Part shown: positions 54,941-62,430 of the stretch, in pieces
Numbering within the stretch: the stretch's first letter is position 1
Layout: the number at the start of each line of letters is the position of its first letter
Assembly: GCF_013409995.1 (NCBI RefSeq)
Contig: NZ_JACCBX010000004.1
Span: forward strand, 186,001-250,000
DNA length: 64,000 nucleotides
Source: Neobacillus driksii
GTDB lineage: Bacteria; Bacillota; Bacilli; Bacillales; Cytobacillaceae
Reading direction: 5' to 3'
Position numbers and translations under genes: made by a program
Notes under the pieces: model-generated
What the model was told of the DNA's origin: nothing
Databases searched by the model: none
The model's input: only the letters and a program-made list of their open reading frames with translations

Positions 54941-55364
54941 CGTCTTTCCTCCTCTTTTTACTGTTTACTTTCTCTATCGGATCCCTCTTTTGAAATGAAG
55001 GAATATAGAGCTCAAGGAAACTTGAATACATTTTGAAGAATTGGTCTAGCATCGATTGGTACGATTCTAGTTGATTGGCATAGCCTTTTAAGTATGTAAT
55101 ACCAGCTTTAGTAATGGAATATCTTCTTTTGGCAGGACCACTGCCATTTGTATCCCACTCAGATGATACTAGTTCTTCCTTTTCGAGCTGTCTTAACAGT
55201 CGGTACAGATTACCTTGGTCAATCGTTTTAAAACCAAATCCTTGTAATTTCTGGCTTAGCTCATATCCATGAAGAGACATTCTGCTAAGAAGCAATAGAA
55301 TAAATGGCAGAACAAAGTTTTTTGAAGGATTGACAGACTGATTGTCTTGATTTACCATTTCCAT
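54921..55364 (-). CDS. phaQ: PhaQ, PadR-like PHB-responsive repressor
   Basis: 147 residues with the PadR winged-helix domain: LLLLSRMSLHGYELSQKLQGFG and GNLYRLLRQLEKEELVSSEWD, then GPAKRRYSITKAG. This is the pattern of B. megaterium PhaQ, which represses the phaQP operon and is relieved by polyhydroxybutyrate. Sitting directly before phaP it probably controls it. A sigma-A promoter lies upstream (55383-55412). Two ATG starts (55364 and 55358) are equally possible. Confidence 0.85.
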   Translation of the reverse strand: MEMVNQDNQSVNPSKNFVLPFILLLLSRMSLHGYELSQKLQGFGFKTIDQGNLYRLLRQLEKEELVSSEWDTNGSGPAKRRYSITKAGITYLKGYANQLESYQSMLDQFFKMYSSFLELYIPSFQKRDPIEKVNSKKRRKDDGTEKE

Positions 55365-55382
55365 ATCACCTCACCTATATGT

Positions 55383-55412
55383 ATTTTACACCTATGAGTA
55401 ATATTTTGTCAA
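55383..55412 (-). promoter_or_regulatory. phaQ-phaP sigma-A promoter
   Basis: Minus strand -35 TTGACA (55407-55412), 18-base spacer, -10 TAAAAT (55383-55388). The leader to phaQ is short (about 12 bases after the expected start site). Confidence 0.75.
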
Positions 55413-55500
55413 CTCTGCTAATACATGTTATTATATGCTGTAACATCACGTTTACAATTTTCTTAACTTGGGAATATAGTAATAAAATAATAAAGGTGGT

Positions 55501-56289
55501 GTGGAATTGGAAAAATCGAAAGTTAGTAGGCTGGGGATGCCTTATTTACATTTTGGCAATGGGGAACACCTAGTTCTTATCCATGGTTTAGGCGAAGTTA
55601 AGGAAGGATGGCAAGCACAATTTGAATTAGCTGATCAGTACGAATTAATAATTCCTGATTTACGAGGTCATGGTGAATGTACCAAAACGGAAGGGATATC
55701 TGTTCCAAATTTCGCAGCAGACGTTATCGCCTTGTTAAATGAGTTAAAAATTGAAAACGCCCACATTTTAGGCTTATCAATGGGCGGAGCAGTTGCCCAA
55801 GAAATTTATCGTCAAGCCCCCCATCTAGTTCGCTCTCTCATGTTGATTAGCACATTCCATTTTTTCCCTAAGACACTCAGAAAGCCGTTACTCAAATTTA
55901 AGAAAGTGAGACTGGGTATTGCAGCAACAGATGAATCTTTAAAAGAAACAGCTGCTCATTTGAGCCTATATTCTTGGTCAGAGGAAAATATGAATCGTTT
56001 CAACCGCTATTTCCAGCCGAAGCGAGACATCTTCTTAAAATCCTTAAAAGCTTGTTTCCAAGTAAATAATATTTCTATGTTACCAACGATTACAGTTCCA
56101 ACTCTTATCATTGGATGTCAGTATGACTCCGTTTTACCGGTATGGATTCAATACTGTATGCACAAGCTCATACCACATTCAGAATTTATCATTATGAGAA
56201 ACTCTGGCCACTTAGCTAAATTAGAGGCCACAAGCCGATTTAATCTTCTTCTTAGAAAGTTCTTAAACCGGCATAAGGCTGCTGCTTGA
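55501..56289 (+). CDS. Alpha/beta-hydrolase, possible PHA-related esterase
   Basis: 262 residues. Alpha/beta-hydrolase fold: oxyanion region LIHGLGEVKEGW, nucleophile elbow GLSMGG (Ser), acid in IGCQYDSVLPVW and histidine in NSGHLAKLEA. There is no signal peptide. It sits between phaQ and the divergently placed phaR-type genes, so it could be a PHA depolymerase or monomer esterase; general hydrolases look the same, hence moderate certainty. The start is GTG, with an alternative TTG at 55507. Confidence 0.8.
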   Translation: MELEKSKVSRLGMPYLHFGNGEHLVLIHGLGEVKEGWQAQFELADQYELIIPDLRGHGECTKTEGISVPNFAADVIALLNELKIENAHILGLSMGGAVAQEIYRQAPHLVRSLMLISTFHFFPKTLRKPLLKFKKVRLGIAATDESLKETAAHLSLYSWSEENMNRFNRYFQPKRDIFLKSLKACFQVNNISMLPTITVPTLIIGCQYDSVLPVWIQYCMHKLIPHSEFIIMRNSGHLAKLEATSRFNLLLRKFLNRHKAAA

Positions 56290-56297
56290 TTTTATAT

Positions 56298-56327
56298 AAG
56301 CGGGAAGGACTGGGGTCCTTCCCGCTT
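56298..56327. terminator. Bidirectional terminator
   Basis: AAGCGGGAAGGAC/GTCCTTCCCGCTT perfect arms with a four-base loop, between the hydrolase and the convergent PhaR-type gene. Confidence 0.9.
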
Positions 56328-56342
56328 ATTAGATGTTATCAC

Positions 56343-56927
56343 TTATACAGTTGTAACTAATTCCTTTTCTTTCGTCTTTCCTTTTGAGCTATCTTTAACC
56401 ACTAGCCCCTTTATAGAAGCTATTTCATTTTTAATTTCTGCTAATTGATTTAATTTAAGTTTAACTTCCTCTAAATCAGAGTATATGGTTTTCTGCTCAT
56501 TAAGATTATTCATTTTCATTATTTTCTTCTGTGCTTCTTTTATTTCCTTAAGCTCTTGTCTTACATCGCGAAGGTTAACTTGAATGATTTTTATATCGAC
56601 AAGGTCTTTCCGTAATTCTTGGAAATCATTCTTCATTCTCTTCAATTCCGTTACTTCGTGGGCAGTTTTTTGGAACTCAACCTGTATTTGTTTAACCATC
56701 TTAACCATTTCTTGAAATAATACTAGGTTATCTTTATTTAATGCACCAAGGTTTTCCTGTATTTTTAACATCTGTTCCTCTAATATATCGATCTTTCCCT
56801 CTGCTTGAATCGATAAAGTAGCAACATTAGCGACATCCTTTTTGGTTGGGATATTCATAATACCTGCCCACATCTCACTAATTTGTTTAAAGCCTTGATA
56901 TGGATCATACATTTTATCTTTTGACAT
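56343..56927 (-). CDS. PhaR-like class IV PHA synthase subunit, atypical architecture
   Basis: 194 residues. The N-terminus (MYDPYQGFKQISEMWAG) and MNIPTKKDVANVATLSIQAE recall the PTKxDxAxV segment of Bacillus PhaR, the partner of the PhaC synthase. About 40 residues normally between these two parts are missing, and the C-terminal two thirds form a long predicted coiled coil (about residues 60-180) that PhaR usually lacks. It may bind granules or the synthase, but activity cannot be inferred. GAGG ten bases before the ATG; 19 bases after the phasin-like gene, so same operon. Confidence 0.68.
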   Translation of the reverse strand: MSKDKMYDPYQGFKQISEMWAGIMNIPTKKDVANVATLSIQAEGKIDILEEQMLKIQENLGALNKDNLVLFQEMVKMVKQIQVEFQKTAHEVTELKRMKNDFQELRKDLVDIKIIQVNLRDVRQELKEIKEAQKKIMKMNNLNEQKTIYSDLEEVKLKLNQLAEIKNEIASIKGLVVKDSSKGKTKEKELVTTV

Positions 56928-56946
56928 TCGTCATCATCCTCGGGAG

Positions 56947-57618
56947 TTATGATTTTGTGACATCTTCCGCTTTTTCCATATATTTATTTAAAGGAAACAT
57001 GAACGATTTTAATTGACCGGTGAAAAGGCCAACAAATCCCTTTTGGCTCTCATAGATAAGACTTGCCGCTTGTTTTAATGTGTTAATATATTTCTTCCTT
57101 CCTTGCTTCCGAACAGTAATATATCGTTCAATCATGTCAAAATATTGATCCATCATTTGGTTATTTACAACCATTTGCAATGGTGTGCTTAAAACGGAGG
57201 CAGTTCTTTTTTGGATTTGGTCAATTTGCTCATTAATTTCTTCATACGATCTTTTTGGAAAGATATGCTGAAGGACTGTGGTGGACATTAAAAATTCCTC
57301 TCTTGCTGTTCTCTCCCAATTTACGAATTCTTTATTGAACTGTCCCCTGACAGATTTAATATTTTCCTGGTTTCGTTTAATACTTTCGGCAAAACACTTG
57401 GCTTCTTTCAAAAATACATCATCACGGAAATCTGCATGCTTTCCCCACTGGTCTAACTCGCTAATCGCATTCTTCCAAAGAATATCCAAGCTTGAATCCT
57501 TTGAGTCTGTACCTTCAGGTTGTTCTACTTCTATTGTTTCTGTTTGAACGGGAATATTTTCCATAGCATCTGGCCTCTTTTTAGTTGCTTTTAGTAATTC
57601 TTCTTTTTTTTCAGTCAT
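56947..57618 (-). CDS. Second phasin-like protein
   Basis: 223 residues from ATG at 57618 with GGAGG about 11 bases before; an earlier ATG has no ribosome site. After an acidic N-terminus come SLDILWKNAISELDQWGK, then a helical region with RDDVFLKEAKCFAES and a TPLQMVVNN segment. These match the order of features in PhaP at 54326 (FVDTLWNQ..., REDAYVNTLKE, TPIKSV), so I see a paralogue of about the same plan. Its operon with the PhaR-like gene supports a granule role. Confidence 0.65.
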   Translation of the reverse strand: MTEKKEELLKATKKRPDAMENIPVQTETIEVEQPEGTDSKDSSLDILWKNAISELDQWGKHADFRDDVFLKEAKCFAESIKRNQENIKSVRGQFNKEFVNWERTAREEFLMSTTVLQHIFPKRSYEEINEQIDQIQKRTASVLSTPLQMVVNNQMMDQYFDMIERYITVRKQGRKKYINTLKQAASLIYESQKGFVGLFTGQLKSFMFPLNKYMEKAEDVTKS

Positions 57619-57746
57619 TTGATTTGATTCCTCCTTTTTAATCATTTAGGCTTTCAACTGGTAATTTACTTTTGGAGAAAATATCGTATGTGTTCTTAGA
57701 AGGGATTCCCGATGAGTTCTATGAAGTATAAGTAGTAGCGGATTTC

Positions 57747-59381
57747 TTAAGAATGAACCTTTTGCTCTTCATCTTGTCTCAGCATTCTTCTTAACAGCTT
57801 TCCGACAGATGATTTGGGGAGTTCGGAAAGAATCTCAATCTCTTTTGGCACTTTATAAGGAGCTAAAAATTGCCTTGAGTATTCTATTAATTGCTCTGGC
57901 GAAATAGCGGCACCAATTTTTAATTTTACAAAAGCCTTCACCGTTTCTCCTCTATAGGAATCTGGTTTTCCAACAACAATGGCCTCTTCGACTGCCTCAT
58001 GCTGATAGATAATTTCTTCGATTTCGCGAGGGTAAACATTGTATCCGCTTGCAATAATCATATCTTTTTTTCGGTCTAAGATATAGAAATAACCATCCTC
58101 ATCCATTTTGGCGATATCTCCTGTAAAGAGCCATCCGTCTCTTTTGACCATTTGTGTTTCACTAGGACGCTTCCAGTAGCCCTTCATAACCTGAGGTCCG
58201 CGAAGAATTAATTCACCTGCTTCTCCAACAGGAACATTTACATATCCCTCTTCTGTCTCCTTTACAATTCTAGCTTCCGTGCTTGGCAAAGGAATGCCTA
58301 CACTACCTAGTTTACGTGGAAGAAATGGTGGTGTAGAAATAGCAGACGGTGCAGTTTCTGAAAGTCCGTAGCCATCTGCAAGTCTAATGCCTACACGTTT
58401 TTCAAAAGCTTTAACCTGTTCCACTGGCAGTGGAGTTCCCCCGCTGCTTAGGTAGTAAATATCTTTAATTGAGCTATCTTCCAATTGCGGGTGACTGTTT
58501 AATGCAAATATCATGGTAGGGACTGCAGTAAATTGAAATGGTTTCTCGCGGTTAATCAGCTCAAGTAATTCATTCACATCAAATCGTGGGAGAATTAATT
58601 GATTGCACCCAATACGGATAGCTGAAAGTGCATTACATGACAATCCATAGACGTGAAACATTGGGAGGACACTGATAATCTTAAAATTTTCTGGTTTTTC
58701 ATCCACTGCATTATATGTAAAATCACAAACTTGAATAATGTTAGCCAGCAGGTTCTGGTGGGTGAGCATGACGCCTTTAGAAACACCAGTGGTTCCACCT
58801 GTATATTGTAATATAGCCACATCTTCTTCGATATTAATTGGGATTTCAGGGATTACGTTATTCTTTGTAAGAAAATCGTCGAAATAAAAATCACCTTCTT
58901 CAAGTTTAATCTTACTTCCACCAAATCCCACAACGATTATTTTTTTCAAAGATGTTATCGGTTGAACTTCTTTTACCTTTTTATAAAATGCTTCAAAAAC
59001 TACCATATAGCCTGCTTCAGAATCATTTAGGGCGTATTCAATTTCCCTATCTACATACATTGGATTGACTTGAACCGCAATACCTCCCAATCGGAAAACA
59101 GCAAATAAGCTAAAAATATAATGTGGGCAGTTAGGCAGCATGATCCCAAGTCTATCTCCCTTTTGAAAACCTGTCCGGTACAGCGACGCAGCAAGAAATT
59201 CCGAAATTGCTCTTGTTTCTTTGTAACTCCAAGATCTTTCATAGAAAGTAAGAGCTGGTTTGTCACCGTGGATAATAGCAGCCTGCTTTAAAAGATCGTA
59301 TAAAGAATCATAGCCTACTGTAACATCCTTGCTAATTCTTGGATCATAAAACTTTAACCATGGCTTTTGTGAATAAACCAT
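57747..59381 (-). CDS. Long-chain fatty-acid-CoA ligase (AMP-forming)
   Basis: 544 residues of the ANL superfamily. The AMP motif is QYTGGTTGVSKGVMLTH, followed by DGYGLSETAPSA, the hinge region FYILDRKKDMIIASG and the C-terminal lysine in PKSSVGKLLRR. It activates a fatty or other carboxylic acid to its CoA ester through an adenylate. Next to PHA genes it may recycle 3-hydroxyacids or feed beta-oxidation, but no such enzymes are next to it. GGAGGAG precedes the ATG. A promoter with an overlapping cre lies upstream. Confidence 0.9.
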   Translation of the reverse strand: MVYSQKPWLKFYDPRISKDVTVGYDSLYDLLKQAAIIHGDKPALTFYERSWSYKETRAISEFLAASLYRTGFQKGDRLGIMLPNCPHYIFSLFAVFRLGGIAVQVNPMYVDREIEYALNDSEAGYMVVFEAFYKKVKEVQPITSLKKIIVVGFGGSKIKLEEGDFYFDDFLTKNNVIPEIPINIEEDVAILQYTGGTTGVSKGVMLTHQNLLANIIQVCDFTYNAVDEKPENFKIISVLPMFHVYGLSCNALSAIRIGCNQLILPRFDVNELLELINREKPFQFTAVPTMIFALNSHPQLEDSSIKDIYYLSSGGTPLPVEQVKAFEKRVGIRLADGYGLSETAPSAISTPPFLPRKLGSVGIPLPSTEARIVKETEEGYVNVPVGEAGELILRGPQVMKGYWKRPSETQMVKRDGWLFTGDIAKMDEDGYFYILDRKKDMIIASGYNVYPREIEEIIYQHEAVEEAIVVGKPDSYRGETVKAFVKLKIGAAISPEQLIEYSRQFLAPYKVPKEIEILSELPKSSVGKLLRRMLRQDEEQKVHS

Positions 59382-59422
59382 ACAATCTCCTCCAATTTCC
59401 TATCAAGTTTTTATCCACTTAA

Positions 59423-59459
59423 ATTATTGTTTTAAAAAAGTTTTTTGTAAACGTTGCCA
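59423..59459 (-). promoter_or_regulatory. Acyl-CoA ligase promoter with overlapping cre
   Basis: Minus strand -35 TTTACA (59446-59451) and -10 AATAAT (59423-59428), 17 bases apart. TGTAAACGTTGCCA on the + strand (59446-59459) is a cre with one mismatch and covers the -35, as expected for CcpA repression. Confidence 0.6.
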
Positions 59460-59574
59460 AATCGACAAAATTCCACATTTTTAATTTTCTTCCTTTTATT
59501 TACATTGTCTTTAACTTGATAGAGGTAAGATATATTGAGAAGATTGTTGGTTTTTGTCGATATATTAATTCTTG

Positions 59575-59588
59575 TTCACAGAATGTTC
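59575..59588. repeat. 14-bp direct repeat, copy 1
   Basis: TTCACAGAATGTTC, identical to 62350-62363 and in the same orientation. Located after adhE and about 195 bases upstream of the acyl-CoA ligase start. Confidence 0.75.
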
Positions 59589-59601
59589 GGATTACAGCTA
59601 C

Positions 59602-62202
59602 TTACCCTTTATAGGCATGTCGATAGATAGTCGCAAGTTCCGTTACAAGCGGCTGTTTTGGATTTGCAATTGTATCTTGATCGTCAAAGGCGTGTTCCGC
59701 CAGGATATTTATTTTTCTTTCAAATTCAATTTGACTTACCCCTGTTTCTTGAATGCTCAATGGCAAATCTAATTCCTTCATTAGATTTGTGATTGCTTGT
59801 ATTAAACTCTCTACACCTAGTTCAGTTGTTTCAACCGCTAGTCCTAACATTCTAGCAATCTCGGCATAGCGCTGATCAGCAATAAAGTGTTCATATTTAG
59901 GGTATGTCATAAATTTATTTGGCTTTGCTGCATTATAACGAATGACGTGAGGTAATAAAATGGCATTTGCACGACCATGTGTAATATTAAATTCAGCACC
60001 TAGTGCATGTGCCAAGCTATGATTTATTCCTAAAAACGAATTAGCAAAGGCCATTCCTGCAATCGTTGAGGCATTGTGCATTTTTTCCCTTGCAAGTTCA
60101 TCATTACCGTCTCGGTATGCCCTAGGTAAATACTCAAATACTAACTGGATTGCTTTTAATGCTAATCCATCTGTAAAATCATTGGCTAACACTGAAACAT
60201 ATGATTCTATCGCATGTGTTAAAACATCCATTCCCGTATCTGCTGTTACATGCTTAGGGACCGTCATGACAAACTGTGGATCGACAATCGCCAAATCTGG
60301 TGTTAATTGAAAGTCAGCCAGCGGATATTTAATATTTGACCTTTTATCAGAAATCACTGAAAAGGAAGTTATTTCAGAACCTGTTCCTGATGTCGTAGGA
60401 ATTGCGACAAAGATTGCCTTGCCACGAAGTGCAGGGAATTTAACCACTCTTTTACTAGGATCAAAGAATTTTTGCTTTAAGCTATTAAAATCAGCGTCAG
60501 GATGTTCATAGAATAGCCACATTGCTTTTGCTGCATCGATTACGGATCCGCCCCCAAGTGCAATTAGACAGTCAGGCTCGAATTTCCGCATCCTTTCTGC
60601 ACCATACTTTACACTATCAATGTCTGGTTCAGGTTCAATATCATATAAAACTTCATATTGAATATTACCAGGATGTTTTTTTAATTGATAAAGCACTTTT
60701 TCAATTGAGCCATTCTTCATTTGACTTGGACTTGTTACAATAAACACTTTTGAGATTCCGGGGATGCCGGCAAGCACCTGAATCGAGTTTCTCTCAAAAA
60801 ATACTTGTGATGGAACATTAAACCACTGTGTCATGTTTCTCCTTTTTGCAACCTTCTTAATATTAATCAGATTAGCTGCTCCTACATTCTGAGACACTGA
60901 GTTCCCTCCATATGTTCCGCACCCAATCGTTAAGGACGGTAAAGAAGTGTTATAGATATCTCCAATGGCACCATGAGTCGATGGTGTATTAACCATAATT
61001 CTGCCTGCCTTCAACCGAAGGGCAAATGTATCAATGACATTTTGGTCAGCTGTATGAATGGCAGCAGAGTGTCCAAGTCCCCCGTACTCAAGTGTTTCTT
61101 CGGCAATCATCAGCCCTTCTGCAAAACTATTTACCTTATAGCAAGCTAGAATTGGGCTCAATTTTTCACAGGATAGCGGGAATTTTGGACCTACTCCTTT
61201 TAATTCAGCAATTAATATTTTCGTATTTATAGGGACATTGACGCCTGCCATTTTTGCAATTATATGAGCAGGTAATCCGACAACCATCGGATTTAAGGAA
61301 GCACTTTTTTCATCAATCATAGCCTTTTCAATCAATTGTTTTTCTTCATTATTTAAAAAATAACAATGATTTTCGATCATTTCCCTTTTTACTTCTTCAT
61401 AGATCTCATGATCGATAATAAGTGCCTGTTCAGAAGCACAAATCATGCCGTTGTCAAAGGTTTTAGATAGAATGATGTCGTTTACTGCACGTTTAATATT
61501 CGCACTCTTTTCAATATAACAAGGGACATTACCCGCCCCAACACCTAGTGCTGGTTTTGCAGAACTATAGGCTGCCTTTACCAGATTTGGCCCCCCGGTA
61601 GCTAGAATAAGTGAAATCTTTGGATGTTTCATTAATAGTTGAAAAGCTTCATGAGAAGGTATCTCAATCCATTGTATACAATTCTCAGGTGCCCCAGCAT
61701 TAATGGCCGCATCCCTAAGAAGTTTTGCTGTTTCGACACAGCACCTTTGAGCATATTTCGGAAAGGCAAAGATAATCGGATTCCTTGTTTTTAGCGATAT
61801 CAATGATTTAAAGATAACGGTGGATGTTGGATTTGTAATTGGTATAACCCCAGCTATGACTCCCACCGGCTCAGCCATCTCAACCATACCTTCATGCTCG
61901 TTTTCACTTATGACTCCCACTGTTTTTAGATCTCTTATGTTGTTGTAGATAAACTCGGTCGCAAACATATTTTTGAACACTTTATCTTCATAAACACCCC
62001 TTCTTGTTTCTTCCACAGCTAGCTTTGCCAAGTCCTTGTGATGATCGAGTGCTGTATAGGCCATTTGTTTAACGATTTCGTCGACCATTTCCTGGTTGTA
62101 ACAGCGAAATTCAGCTAACGCCTTTGCGGCATTTCTAGCCAGAATATCAATCATTTCCACTATTTTTTGTTTTTCATGTACAACTTTATCTTCCACTGCC
62201 AT
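59602..62202 (-). CDS. adhE: Bifunctional acetaldehyde-CoA/alcohol dehydrogenase AdhE
   Basis: 866 residues. The N-terminal half is the acylating aldehyde dehydrogenase, with the catalytic cysteine in NGMICASEQALI and ATGGPNLVKAAY. The C-terminal half is an iron-dependent alcohol dehydrogenase with GGGSVIDAAK, GINHSLAHALG and the histidine-rich metal site HGRANAILLPHVIRYN. It converts acetyl-CoA to ethanol using two NADH under oxygen limitation; it forms spirosomes in relatives. GGAGGG precedes the ATG. Upstream lie a FadR-like palindrome and a 0A box. Confidence 0.96.
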   Translation of the reverse strand: MAVEDKVVHEKQKIVEMIDILARNAAKALAEFRCYNQEMVDEIVKQMAYTALDHHKDLAKLAVEETRRGVYEDKVFKNMFATEFIYNNIRDLKTVGVISENEHEGMVEMAEPVGVIAGVIPITNPTSTVIFKSLISLKTRNPIIFAFPKYAQRCCVETAKLLRDAAINAGAPENCIQWIEIPSHEAFQLLMKHPKISLILATGGPNLVKAAYSSAKPALGVGAGNVPCYIEKSANIKRAVNDIILSKTFDNGMICASEQALIIDHEIYEEVKREMIENHCYFLNNEEKQLIEKAMIDEKSASLNPMVVGLPAHIIAKMAGVNVPINTKILIAELKGVGPKFPLSCEKLSPILACYKVNSFAEGLMIAEETLEYGGLGHSAAIHTADQNVIDTFALRLKAGRIMVNTPSTHGAIGDIYNTSLPSLTIGCGTYGGNSVSQNVGAANLINIKKVAKRRNMTQWFNVPSQVFFERNSIQVLAGIPGISKVFIVTSPSQMKNGSIEKVLYQLKKHPGNIQYEVLYDIEPEPDIDSVKYGAERMRKFEPDCLIALGGGSVIDAAKAMWLFYEHPDADFNSLKQKFFDPSKRVVKFPALRGKAIFVAIPTTSGTGSEITSFSVISDKRSNIKYPLADFQLTPDLAIVDPQFVMTVPKHVTADTGMDVLTHAIESYVSVLANDFTDGLALKAIQLVFEYLPRAYRDGNDELAREKMHNASTIAGMAFANSFLGINHSLAHALGAEFNITHGRANAILLPHVIRYNAAKPNKFMTYPKYEHFIADQRYAEIARMLGLAVETTELGVESLIQAITNLMKELDLPLSIQETGVSQIEFERKINILAEHAFDDQDTIANPKQPLVTELATIYRHAYKG

Positions 62203-62301
62203 AACTATCCCTCCAAATTAAACATTCTAGCACGGATGTTTTTCCAACAATCTGTTTAAACTTTTCTGGCTAAAATATATCACGTTGGATAATGCGGAAT
62301 T

Positions 62302-62308
62302 TGTCGAA
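62302..62308 (+). promoter_or_regulatory. 0A box upstream of adhE
   Basis: TGTCGAA, exact to the 0A-box consensus, 100 bases before the adhE start, on the strand opposite to the gene. Confidence 0.4.
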
Positions 62309-62320
62309 ATACGCTAAAAA

Positions 62321-62338
62321 CGAATGAATATTCATTCA
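62321..62338. promoter_or_regulatory. FadR-like operator upstream of adhE
   Basis: CGAATGAATATTCATTCA contains a perfect 16-base palindrome and matches the remembered Bacillus FadR box TGAATGAMTANTCATTCA at all but the first base. It lies 119 bases before the adhE start. Confidence 0.6.
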
Positions 62339-62349
62339 TTTTTTAATAT

Positions 62350-62363
62350 TTCACAGAATGTTC
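62350..62363. repeat. 14-bp direct repeat, copy 2
   Basis: TTCACAGAATGTTC, 11 bases from the FadR-like palindrome. See copy 1. Confidence 0.75.
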
Positions 62364-62390
62364 AAAACTAGTTTCACACACTAATAAAAA

Positions 62391-62420
62391 ACACCCCTCA
62401 CCATTAAGGGAGAGGAGCGT
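62391..62420 (-). terminator. Terminator of ppc
   Basis: On the minus strand ACGCTCCTCTCC pairs with GGTGAGGGGTGT using several G-U pairs, followed by T6. Ten bases after the ppc stop. Confidence 0.65.
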
Positions 62421-62430
62421 TTTTCACTGA

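Noticed and set aside
62340..62380. Possible Rex operator upstream of adhE
   Set aside because: Two TGTGAAA half sites are present but no complete inverted TTGTGAA-TTCACAA pair, so I do not call it.
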